Shown one piece after another: positions 52,101 through 63,445 of a stretch of 64,000 nt of DNA; position 1 is the first letter of the stretch, and every line of letters starts with the position of its first letter. A program made the position numbers and the translations under genes. The notes under the pieces were generated by a model. That model saw only the letters and a program-made list of their open reading frames with translations, was not told the DNA's origin and did no database searches. This DNA comes from Ascidia mentula (Eukaryota > Chordata > Ascidiacea > Phlebobranchia > Ascidiidae): NCBI GenBank assembly GCA_947561715.1, contig OX387198.1, positions 8,184,001 to 8,248,000 on the forward strand, in the 5' to 3' direction.

Positions 52101-53525
52101 GTCTTTGGTTAGCACAAAGAAACATGTCCTTGGCACATGACCCGGTCATGTTGCGAATAACCTCGTCGCTCCCGTCAGGGCAGTTTCTTTCACCGTCGTT
52201 GAGCCATTGCTTTGGAATACATCGCTCCGTTCCCATGCAACGAAACTCATTTTCTTTACATTCAAGTGGCCTTTGTTCGTCAGCTTTATCTGGACAATCA
52301 TTAAATCCGTCCATGACCCTGTACCTCAGTAAGCATCTCCCAGTACTCGGGCAACGGAATTCAGTTTTGGTGTAACACGCGACAAAAGGCTTATCCTCAT
52401 CGCTAGAGGACCCAGGACAGTCAATGTTGTTGTCCATGACCCATTCGCGGGGAATACAGCGTCCAGCGAAAGTATTGTTCTTTCGATCGTGTGGTGACTG
52501 GCAGCGAAATTCAGAAGACGTACAGTTAGAAAGAGATGACTCTTCATCACTGCCATCAGTCAAGGACAAACTGTCACAGTCTCGTTTGCCATCCATAACC
52601 ATCCAACGCGGAATGCAACGTCTTGTTTTGTCGCAAGTGAATTCTGCGTGAAAAGATACTGTGACTAGGGTTTAGAGGTTATAATAAGTCGTTATAAGTC
52701 TTTTTCTAGTTAGCAGAAAATGTTTGCCAAATGAAATAGGGTTGGTTGTAATGTTATACTCAGTTTAAATTTAAGTAACGTGTTTTAACAGAAACATAAA
52801 TTTGTTGAACTGTAAGTGTCCCCACCTTCCCCCTCTCTGCAGCGGATCATGACATTCATTTTGTGTTTACATCCATCCACTGATGACCTTCTCGCCACAC
52901 ACTTCGATGTTAAACGACACGTAAACTCGGCATCAGTGCAGTTCAGCACTAGGTTAAACAGTAAACAGTTTATATGTGTTGATCTATCCAGTAAAAACAC
53001 TGTTTTCAATCCACCAATAAAACTGCATATTTTGCTATTACTATACTGCTTCTATCTGCCTTTCGTCAAGAAAATACAACAAAAATACAACCACTTAAAA
53101 ACGTACCCGCATTCGTTTTCAAAATTTAATCACATTTTCTCAAAACTCACGTGCTCTTTGGTCGCTTCCATCTCCGCAATCATCATCAAAATCCCGGACT
53201 TGATGGCGCTCTTTGCATTTGGAATTGTCGCATCGAAAGAACCCATCCTCTGGACGACAAGAGTCATCTCGCCTATCAAACTTCATTGTGTGACTCCAGT
53301 AATATTCCATTGTTGACTTTCCTGTACAACAATAGTCGGGACTGTTTATCCAATATTCGTAAAGAGTATTCTACCGCAAAATAATATTTCTTTATTTTGT
53401 TTAGTTTAGTTTTTGCAGCACTTTTAAATTTTGTTTTTGATTCTGTTTCCATACGTACCGGTACAAGTTGATAGTAGTAGAAATATAATAACTAAACCGA
53501 CAAATCCACACAAACTAAGTTTCAT
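49197..53525 (-). CDS. LDLa-repeat seven-transmembrane receptor, relaxin-receptor/GRL101-like, copy 1
   Basis: A rhodopsin-type receptor with a large extracellular region. Eight exons join in phase: 53459-53525, 53151-53321, 52871-52948, 51356-52658, 51161-51263, 50907-51105, 50558-50706 and 49197-50489. The ATG at 53525 opens a signal peptide (GLVIIFLLLSTCTG). About a dozen LDLa-like modules follow, most in the 1.3-kb exon, several with the calcium loop (NCPDGSDE, DCPDLSDEC). A single LRR-like piece lies near FNLTTIGKEAFQG. The last exon holds all seven helices: IGNSAVMV in helix 1, NLALADFLMG in helix 2, TDFCCWMPI in helix 6 and PVNSALNPIIYS in helix 7. These resemble the relaxin receptors and the mollusc receptor GRL101. 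The helix-3 end reads LTSYRLYGVFRP, so the acidic residue of D/E-R-Y is missing. The ligand is unknown. It faces the ZP gene tail to tail. Confidence 0.9.
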
Positions 53526-55149
53526 TTTGGGTTTCTGACAAAATTGCTTAACAATTTGTTGAACAACAATTAATCGAAACTGGTATCTATTTTTAATAGA
53601 ATTAACACACAAGAAGAAAAAAGCGGACGAGTTATGACTGATCGAGCGCTACTTCACTTTGCGTGTCATCGCAATTCCGGCCCAAACTTCCACATCATCA
53701 TATTTATTTTAAGCTTTCGCCTTCGTCTAACTATACAGTGAGAGACAAATTCTTTACTGGTCCCCCAAAATGCAAATCTACTCATGCGCTGCATTTAACT
53801 GGATTTATATAAAAAGACAACAACACTTTTAACATTAAATAGAATCTTCTCATCCCTTTAATTGTTGTTTTTTCAAATCACCGACCCTCGAAAGTTGTTT
53901 CAAACAGTTACCAATACGATCGTGTGAACGGGTTGAGAAGCTCTGTTCCTAATAACATACCAAAGGTTATGACTGAGTGTAAACCGACTTTACATAGGAT
54001 GCAGAAACATTTTAATTCAGATTTAAACACGGTTTGTGGTTGTTTACTGTGTTGTATGACAGTCGCATGAAGAACTGTATTGGATAACGATGGATAAATT
54101 TTATTTTAGGCAAATGTGATATCGAAGGACTGCAAACTGTCATAGTTGTACACTGTGGCAACTAAATTTGACGTCTGGCTTGAATGTTTCTGAAAGCTTC
54201 CCTAACTTTGTCATAAGTCATTGCATGATTGTAAGGGACTGTCAACAATGAGTCAAGTTCGTGAGGACCACTTTTTCCGTGGACGAAGTAAATCGAAACT
54301 ATTTGTAGAAACGTCGCAATCTCTCGGCGTCAAGAATCATCTCGTCAAGATATTGTGTCAAAAAACGAGTGTAGTGTCATTGCAACACTCGGCTAAACGG
54401 GTTTTGCGCTATCACGTTATTGAAAACAAAAGCAACCACAAAGTTATTTAAAGATTTTAATCACTTTTCAAACAACTTCTTCCAACCACTGTTGGGCATC
54501 ACGTCCTTAAAGGGTGCTCGGTACTGAGATGTTTTCCCACATTTTTTATGTCGTGAAATGTAAATCCTACGGACGAAAATTTTGTTTGATTAGTTACTTA
54601 GTTACAATAAACAACAAACAATAATGGTTTTGAGAAATAATTTCTTTTCCAAAACTGAATAACTTATTGCTATGAAACTGTTTTCCTCTACCGCCTTGAG
54701 AAAAAACTTCCATTTTTCCATATGTACAGATCCTACCACCCATGGATTCTGCAACCTCAAAATTCTAAATCCCGAAACAGGACTTCGTTCCGCATATTGC
54801 TTGGGATAAAAGGGTTTGTTCAAAGTCGAGTTCTTTGTAATGTCGGAACGTTGAGAATCTTTCCAGTGTTACTTGTGAAATAATATAGCGTTCAGGTTTC
54901 GTGACTTAAATACACTTAATTTCTGGGTTTTGAGTACACAATAATCTATTGTTTTAATGACGGTCTGAAATATTTATAGCTGTATGCTGGCGTCGGGCTG
55001 CGCCGCAATCGACTGAATAACACACGAATACAAACCTCACTGCTTAATTCAAAATTACTTTTACTAACTAAAATCATTCGGAGTTAATACAAATCTTACC
55101 CAAAACACAAGTTTTAAATAAGCATGTAAGATGGGATTGTTTTATATTT

Positions 55150-56050
55150 TTAGCAATTCGATCCTGTCACTTTTACATTAACTGCGCCTTCATGGTCTGC
55201 CATACAATGTTAAACGATACTAACACAACAAAAATACGCATACCTGTTACTCGTTGCAAGATGCTTTTTCACCTACTATGTGTCAATGCAACCGATTGCC
55301 ATCCTATGGCAGATCGTGATTTTCTGCAAAGGAATCGCTGTCACATGAACGCCAGGCTCGATAACATTTGTGATTTTATTGGTGTTAATGTCATACAAAT
55401 GATGTTATTGGGAGTTTGTAAAAAAAATCAACACAATTTTGTTTGTGCAAAACAAGATGTATTCCTGTAACTTATAACACGATCAAAACTTAGTGAACAA
55501 TCGATAAATTCTTATTCATGTTGACATAGAGGATTAGATGTCGCATTTGTTGCAAAACTTCTGTTATTTCAAATGAACGGTGGGTGTGGCCATACTTGCT
55601 GCGAGGCCTTTTCGGATACGTGCGCTGTATCTGCGGACCGGGTTATGTGTTGCACAGGGATAGGAAATCATGTAGATGTGAGTAATACCAGGAAACACGT
55701 GTCGTATCAGAAGAATCAGTGAAAGGTTAAATGGTGAATGCAAAATATAGTGCTTTCGTAACTGAAGGAGTCTATAGGCAGAAGTAAAACAAACAAGCGT
55801 TTAAAACAAACAAAACACCAGGCCAGTATTGACCATCATGTGATCACGATACATACTTTTAAATACACAACACGTTAAGCAATAAGTTACTGACTTGGTA
55901 GTTTTGACTACAGTGAACAAGTTAGGTTGGAATAATGGAGTTTATCTATTAACTAGAGAGGATGCAGTGAAAAGTTCCACGATCAGTTGATAGGATTGTG
56001 TCACAAGAAAATTCGCTACATACGAATGTGCGAACGAGTTACAGAAGATA
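55150..56050 (+). pseudogene. Decayed 3' half of the ZP-EGF gene, copy 2
   Basis: Three remnants keep the order of the intact gene at 45891-48731. Near 55153-55250 is the ZP-C exon end (TGTTAAACGATACTAACAC against TGCTTAACGATACTTGCAC). At 55573-55677 is the EGF exon, including its GTGAGTAAT donor, but with a one-base loss and lost cysteines. Near 55925-56020 is the membrane and tail exon with its helix deleted. The ZP-N and early ZP-C exons and the furin-site exon are absent. It lies downstream of receptor copy 2 in the same relation as the intact pair, so it came with the receptor duplication and then decayed. Confidence 0.82.
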
Positions 56051-56378
56051 ATTTTCACTTGAAATTTTCTTTTAGCTATTTCTGCATGTAACTAAATAAC
56101 ATCTCACGTTTTTCTTTTGTCAAATATCGTTAGAAGAACCGTAGCATGCCATATGCCTTATGGGGTAACATTTATAAGGCAACAAGTCGACAAGAAAATG
56201 TTGTGTTGATAATTTTAAGCTTCAGTGTAGCCGGGTTGGAAATTCAATCTAACAAGCAAATACCACAACCCATGTGATCCACTGGAAACACAACCTGGCT
56301 GTTGCTTCCATTTGAGTCGATGGCGTCGCATTCGTTTTTGCAGGGAATTTTTTTCAATATTTAAGTCGACGACGTAAC

Positions 56379-59300
56379 TCAGGATCGGACTAAACCTTCT
56401 TCCGTTGATGGCTGCTTTGCCACAGCTCTTACTTTAGTAGCGCTGCCCCTCACCAGCCGTACAAAAAACCTTGCCACTAATGGCAAAGTGTTGGAATAGA
56501 TAATGGGGTTAAGGGCGCTATTGACAGGCAAAAGAATAATGGCCGAAAAGGCGTAGGCATATGGTGGTATAAACCCTCCTGACATGCTGATAAAAGTCAT
56601 AACACAAATCGGCATCCAACAACAAAAGTCAGTTCCGATGAGAAAGGTGATTTTGCGCTGCATCGCCTTGTTGTCGGTTTGCTTGGCGCTGCGGGCCGCG
56701 TTACCTCGTGTTGAATGTCTGTAAATGGCCAAGTAGGAGGCCAGGATGTACAGCAAGGCTACGAAATTGAAGGTGATGACCACTGCAGAATATGAACCAA
56801 ATATCGACCCGTCACCGGGAAGACGAAAAAACTTTGGAATGCAAACACTGCTGGCGCTGTAAAAGCCGTGATAGCCGAGTGGTTTGGGAGCAAGACTTGG
56901 AAAGTGATTTAGTAAAAAGCTGTTTAGAGCGTTCCAATCGTCGGGGACATTGTCGCGACTGCTGTTTGTTGGAACAAGGGCGTTTAAACGCAAAGCAAAT
57001 CGTTGTAACTCATCAAATTTAACTGCTCCGCGTTGAAAGTACGGGTTACTCGGGATCAGCATTTCGGTGACCATCTGCCGCGAGAGGGCGGGCGAGAGTG
57101 GAAGCAATGATGTGATGAGAGAGAAGATCCAGAGCATCGTCAACCAGACGAAAACCCATCTTACGCGTACTTCCCTACTCTTGAATGGCCGAAAAACGCC
57201 ATACAATCGATATGAAGTCAAACATATGAGTGTTAGAACTGAAGCCTCGCTTGAAAGGGTTGTCATCACTCCAACAGAGTTGCAAGTTCTGCTGGCTCGC
57301 CACAACCGATCACGCAGGCAATACTGGGAAGAAAACTGAACCGACTTGACGCCTATAATCACTAGACAGACACCCATAAGGAAATCTGCCAGGGCCAGGT
57401 TCAAAATAAGGATGTTGTTGATTACAGCGACTGGGGACACGCGCTTATAACGAACAGAGTACAGATACTTGCATGTGATTACCATAACAGCACTGTTGCC
57501 TAGTAACGCCAGAAATGCTGAAATCCAGACAAAGACGCGCAGTTCTGGTGATGCAATCATGTCGAATTTTGAAGAGACAGCACGAGTCGCTTTGAACTCT
57601 TCAGGACATTCGTCAGAAAGATCGGTGCAGTCAGTTATACCGTCGAGCACCTGTAAGTTTTTCATTGGATTTAGAAAACGTGTGGAAAAACACACAACTG
57701 AGTATATTTTTTTTACTTTGCTTCTTGAGACGAACAAGGGGTCGCCGTTGTTGCAGTAAAAGTGTGTTTTGGAACTACAGTTCATTTCATCTTTGTCATC
57801 ACCAACACAATCCACCACACCATCGCAAACTTTTAAAAGTGCCACGTTAACTTTAGGTCGTGGACCTAAAACATAAAATTAAAACTACTGATATTGCTGT
57901 TCTAAGCCACTTTATAATCTGTTAGTATTACAAGAATTGTGATATTCGTGTCCATCTCTGCAAATAGCTTCATTGATACATAACATAAACACACTAGTTT
58001 TTACCATGAGTCCACTCAACCGTTCCTGCATTGCAACCGAATCTGGTACTTTCGCAGTCTTCCTCGTCTTCTCCTTTGCTGCATTCACTTACTCCGTTGC
58101 ATATCGACAAACCAGCAACGTATTCTGACAAGTTGCCACATAATCTCGCAGTCTCGTTGCCATTAAGAAGTCGTTTCATAAAACTTGGAAGCTGTACCTA
58201 GAGGTGTAAAAAGGCCGTTAAAGTAACCAGATTACAAACGTTACAAAAATTACCTTCTTTAGAGGAATGGTATCGCAAATTTTTGGTCTAACGCTGCAAT
58301 TTGCCTCTTTCGAGCACTCGTCCTCAAAAAGTAAGCACTCAACTTTTCCATCACACCTACAACAAAGTAAGAAATTTGTGGACCTTAACTTTGAACAATA
58401 TGGCGCTATGCATGTACCCAGCAACGTCATCAACGTGACTCAACGCACCTTGCTGCATTTTCCTGGAAAGCTTCTTTTCCGATCGTCGTGAGGTTGAACA
58501 TGGACAAGATAATCCGAAATGATTTAGGAATAGGAAAGCAGGAAAAGTTTTTAGGTGACTGTTTGGGTTCTACAGGAGTCGGTTGTGAGCAAAACATCTC
58601 ATCAATCCCACTGGCTGAACAGTCTTTATTGCCATCACATACCGCTCCCGGCTTTGAACACTTGCCGTCGCACTCGAGTTGTCCACTTTTGCACTTTCTG
58701 CATGCATTGTTTTGGTAACAAATCTTTGCACATATTTCGCGTTGCGCCGAAGTATTAAAACTACTGGAACAAAGGCATTCGTCCGAGAGATCGGGACAGT
58801 CGATTACCCCGTCACAGATTTGCCTCTTAGCGATGATAGTGCGGTTGTCAAGACAAAGCGAACAGACAAATACACCATCTACAAAACACACATCCGATGC
58901 GTCATCACACCAGGGTAGGCTGTCACGCAGGGACCACTGCGGAATAGAACAATATTTCTTGTGTGTTTTGAGGCTTGACACTTGTCTGAAGCATTTGAAA
59001 CCAGGCAAAGAGGTGATGTCGTCTTTTTCACCTTCGCAATCAGTGAAGGCGTCACACGAATAATCCCACGACAGACACTTTTTCTTGTGCTCAGGACAAC
59101 GAAACATTCGCGGGTCAGAACACGACTCGATTTCATCGCTGCAATCCCCACAGTTGTCAACGCCGTCACACATCATGTTTTCGGGAATGCACCGTCTTTG
59201 GTTAGCACAAAGAAACATGTCCTTGGCACATGATCCGGTCATGTTGCGAATAACCTCGTCGCTCCCGTCAGGGCAGTTTCTTTCACCGTCGTTGAGCCAT

Positions 59301-60618
59301 TGCTTTGGAATACATCGCTCCGTTCCCATGCAACGAAACTCATTTTCTTTACATTCAAGTGGCCTTTGTTCGTCAGCTTTATCTGGACAATCATTAAATC
59401 CGTCCATGACCCTGTACCTCAGTAAGCATCTCCCAGTACTCGGGCAACGGAATTCAGTTTTGGTGTAACACGCGACAAAAGGCTTATCCTCATCGCTAGA
59501 GGACCCAGGACAATCAATGTTGTTGTCCATGACCCATTCGCGGGGAATACAGCGTCCAGCGAAAGTATTGTTCTTTCGATCGTGTGGTGACTGGCAGCGA
59601 AATTCAGAAGACGTACAGTTAGAAAGAGATGACTCTTCATCACTGCCATCAGTCAAGGACAAACTGTCACAGTCTCGTTTGCCATCCATAACCATCCAAC
59701 GCGGAATGCAACGTCTTGTTTTGTCGCAAGTGAATTCTGCGTGAAAAGATACTGTGACTAGGGTTTAGAGGTTATAATAAGTCGTTATAAGTCTTTTTCT
59801 AGTTAGCAGAAAATGTTTGCCAAATGAAATAGGGTTGGTTGTAATGTTATACTCAGTTTAAATTTAAGTAACGTGTTTTAACAGAAACATAAATTTGTTG
59901 AACTGTAAGTGTCCCCACCTTCCCCCTCTCTGCAGCGGATCATGACATTCATTTTGTGTTTACATCCATCCACTGATGACCTTCTCGCCACACACTTCGA
60001 TGTTAAACGACACGTAAACTCGGCATCAGTGCAGTTCAGCACTAGGTTAAACAGTAAACAGTTTATATATGTTGATCTATCCAGTAAAAACACTGTTTTC
60101 AATCCACCAATAAAACTGCATATTTTGCTATTACTATACTGCTTCTATCTGCCTTTCGTCAAGAAAATACAACAAAAATACAACCACTTAAAAACGTACC
60201 CGCATTCGTTTTCAAAATTTAATCACATTTTCTCAAAACTCACGTGCTCTTTGGTCGCTTCCATCTCCGCAATCATCATCAAAATCCCGGACTTGATGGC
60301 GCTCTTTGCATTTGGAATTGTCGCATCGAAAGAACCCATCCTCTGGACGACAAGAGTCATCTCGCCTATCAAACTTCATTGTGTGACTCCAGTAATATTC
60401 CATTGTTGACTTTCCTGTACAACAATAGTCGGGACTGTTTATCCAATATTCGTAAAGAGTATTCTACCGCAAAATAATATTTCTTTATTTTGTTTAGTTT
60501 AGTTTTTGCAGCACTTTTAAATTTTGTTTTTGATTCTGTTTCCATACGTACCGGTACAAGTTGATAGTAGTAGAAATATAATAACTAAACCGACAAATCC
60601 ACACAAACTAAGTTTCAT
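56379..60618 (-). CDS. LDLa-repeat seven-transmembrane receptor, copy 2
   Basis: The same eight-exon gene as copy 1: 60552-60618, 60244-60414, 59964-60041, 58449-59751, 58254-58356, 58005-58197, 57717-57865 and 56379-57650. The first 310 or so residues of the large LDLa exon are identical to copy 1; its last part has five differences. The membrane exon differs far more, at about 20 positions, for example HN replaced by Y after helix 1 (YSVRYKRVSP) and changes in the long extracellular loop 2 (EMLIPSNPYF, FLLNHF). The exon beginning at 58197 has lost two codons relative to copy 1 (KRLLNGNE). The reading frame ends earlier than in copies 1 and 3, after EEGLVRS. All splice sites are kept, so it should be functional. 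The helix-3 motif is again LTSYRLYG. Confidence 0.9.
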
Positions 60619-62229
60619 TTTGGGTTTCTGACAAAATTGCTAAACAATTTGTTAAACAACAATGAATCGAAATTGGTATCTATTTTTAATAGAATTAACA
60701 CACAAGAAGAAAAAAGCGGACGAGTTATGACTGATCGAGCGCTGCTTCACTTTGCGTGTCATCGCAATTCCGGCCCAAACTTTCACATCATCATATTTAT
60801 TTTAAACTTTCGCCTTCGTCTAACTATACAGTGAGAGACAAATTTTTTACTTGTCCCCCAAAATGCAAATCTACTCATGCGCTGCATTTAACTGGATTTA
60901 TATAAAAAGACAACAACACTTTTAACATTAAATAGAATCTTCGCATCCCTTTAATTGTTGTTTTTTCAAATCACCGACCCTCGAAAGTTGTTTCAAAAAG
61001 TTACCAATACGATCGTGTGAACGGGTTGAGAAGCTCTGTTCCTAATAACATACCAAAGATTATGACTGAGTGTAAACCGACTTTACAGGATGCCGTAACA
61101 TTTTAATTCAAATTTAAACACGGTTTGTGGTTGTTTACTGTGTTGTATGACGGTCGCATGAAGAACTGTATTGGATAACGATCGATAAATTTTATTTTCG
61201 GCAAATGAGATATTGAAGGACTGCAAACTGTCACAGTTTCTTAATGCACACTGTGGCAACCAATTTGACGTCTGTCTGCGAATGTTTCTAAAAGCTTCCC
61301 TAACTTTTCCATAAGTCATTGCATGGTTGTAAGGGACTGTCAACAATGAGTCAAGTTCGTGAGGAGCACTTTTTTCCGTGGACGAAGTAAATCGAAACTG
61401 TTTGTAGAAACGTCGCAATCTTCCGGCGTCAAGAATCATCTCGTCAAGATATTGTGTCAAAAAACGAGTGTAGTGTCATTGCAACACTCGGCTAAACGGG
61501 TTTTGCGCTATCACGTTGTTGAAAACAAAAACAACCACAAAGTTATTTAAAGATTCCAATCACTTTTCAAACAACTTCTCCCAACCACTGTGGGGCATCA
61601 CGTCCTTAACTATAAAAAGGGTGCTCGGTACTGAGATGTTTTCCCACATTTTTTATGTCGTGAAATGTAAATCCTACGGACGAAAATTTTGTTTGATTAG
61701 TTACTTTGACAATAAACAACAAACAATAATGGTTTTGACAAATAATTTCTTTGCCAAAACTGAATAACTTACTCTACCGCCTTGAGAAAAAACTTCCCTT
61801 CATCCATATATACAGATCCTACCACCCATGGATTCTGCAACCTCAAAATTCTAAATCCCGAAACAGGACTTCGTTCCGCATATTGCTTGGGATAAAAGGG
61901 TTTGTTCAAAGTCGAGTTCTTTGTAATGTCGGAACGTTGAGAATCTTTCCAGTGTTACTTGTGAAATAATATAGCGTTCAGGTTTCGTGACTTAAATACA
62001 CTTAATTTCTGGGTTTTGAGTACACAATAATCTATTGTTTTAATGACGGTCTGAAATATTTATAGCTGTATACTGGCGTCAGGCTGCGCCGCAATCGACT
62101 GAATAACACACGAATACAAACTTCAGTGCTTAATTCAATTACTTTTACTAACTAAAATCATTCGGGGTTAGTACAAATCTTACCCAAAACACAAGTTTTA
62201 AATACGCATGTAAGATGGGATTGTTTTAT

Positions 62230-63130
62230 ATTTTTAGCAATTCGATCCTGTCACTTTTACATTAACTGCGCCTTCATGGTCTGCCGTACAATGTTAAACG
62301 ATACTTACACAACAAAAATACGCATACCTGTTACTCGTTGCAAGATGCTTTTTCACCTACTATGTGTCAATGCAACCGATTGCCATCCTATGGCAGATCG
62401 TGATTTTCTGCAAAGGAATCGCTGTCACATGAACGCCAGGCTCGATAACATTTGTGATTCTATCGGTGTTCATGTCATACAAATGATGTTATTGGGAGTT
62501 TGTAAAAAAAATCAACACAATTTTGTTTGTGCAAAACAAGATGTATTCCTGTAACTTATAACACGATCAAAACTTAGTGAACAATCGATAAATTCTTATT
62601 CATGTTGACATAGAGGATTAGATGTCGCATTTGTTGCAAAACTTCTGTTACTTCAAATGAATGGTGGATGTGGCCATACTTGCTGCGAGGCCTTTTCGGA
62701 TACGTGCGCTGTATCTGCGGACCGGGTTATGTGTTGCACAGGGATAGGATATCATGTAGATGTGAGTAATACCAGGAAACACGTGGCGTATCAGAAGAAT
62801 CAGTGAAAGGTTAAATGGTGAATGCAAAATATAGTGCTTTCGTAACTTAAGGAGTCTATAGGCAGAAGTAAAACAAACAAGCGTTTAAAACAAACAAAAC
62901 ACCAGGCCAGTATTGACCATCATGTGATCACTATACATACTTTTAAATACACAACACGTTAAGCAATAAGTTACTGACTTAGTAGTTTTGACTACAGTGA
63001 ACAAGTTAGGTTGATATGATGGAGTTTATCTATTTACCGGAGAGGATGCAGTGGAGAGTTCCACGATCAGTTGATAGGATTGTGTCACAAGAAAATTCGC
63101 CACATACGAATGTGCGAACGAGTTACAGAA
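62230..63130 (+). pseudogene. Decayed 3' half of the ZP-EGF gene, copy 3
   Basis: The three remnants match those in unit 2: ZP-C exon end near 62236-62340, EGF exon at 62657-62762, and tail exon remnant near 63009-63100. They share the same losses as unit 2, including the one-base loss in the EGF exon, so the decay began before units 2 and 3 separated. Confidence 0.8.
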
Positions 63131-63445
63131 GATAATTTTCACTTGAAATTTTCTTTTAGCTATTTCTGCATGTAACTAAATAACATCTCACGTTTTTCTT
63201 TTGTCAAATATCGTTAGAAGAACCGTAGCATGCCATATGCCTTATGGGGTAACATTTATAAGGCAACAAGTCGACAAGAAAATGTTGTGTTGATAATTTT
63301 AAGCTTCAGTGTAGCCGTGCTGGAAATTCAATCTAACAAGCAAATACCAGAACCCATGTGATCCACTGGAAACACAACCTGGCTGTTGCTTCCATTTGAG
63401 TCGATGGCGTCGCATTCGTTTTTTGCAGGTAATTTTTTTCAGTAT

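Larger units (their letters stand above)
53526..60618. repeat. Tandem segmental duplication, unit 2 (about 7.1 kb)
   Basis: Sequence from just upstream of receptor copy 1 through receptor copy 2 repeats in the next stretch at a period of about 7.1 kb: matching points 52602/59695 are 7093 bp apart, 49231/56395 are 7164 bp apart and 56395/63480 are 7085 bp apart. Each unit holds a spacer of about 1.6 kb, a decayed ZP 3' half and a minus-strand receptor. Introns and spacers align base for base over long runs, so the duplications are young. Confidence 0.92.

Noticed and set aside
51734-52375. Long plus-strand frames opposite the LDLa exon
   Set aside because: They are antisense shadows of a 1.3-kb coding exon and recur in copy 2 only because the coding strand is conserved.
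53526-55149. Several plus-strand open frames in the unit 2 spacer, such as 54221-54451
   Set aside because: They overlap the rejected frame on the opposite strand, change frame between units and resemble no protein family.
57651-57845. Continuous open frame joining the last two exons of receptor copy 2
   Set aside because: The intron between 57650 and 57717 merely lacks a stop in this copy. Copy 1 has the same GT-AG borders with a stop inside, so the joined protein is an artefact.
61083-61460. Minus-strand open frame of 125 codons in the spacer of unit 3
   Set aside because: The matching stretch in unit 2 (near 54000-54380) has a one-base indel and other changes that break the frame, so the frame is not kept between copies.
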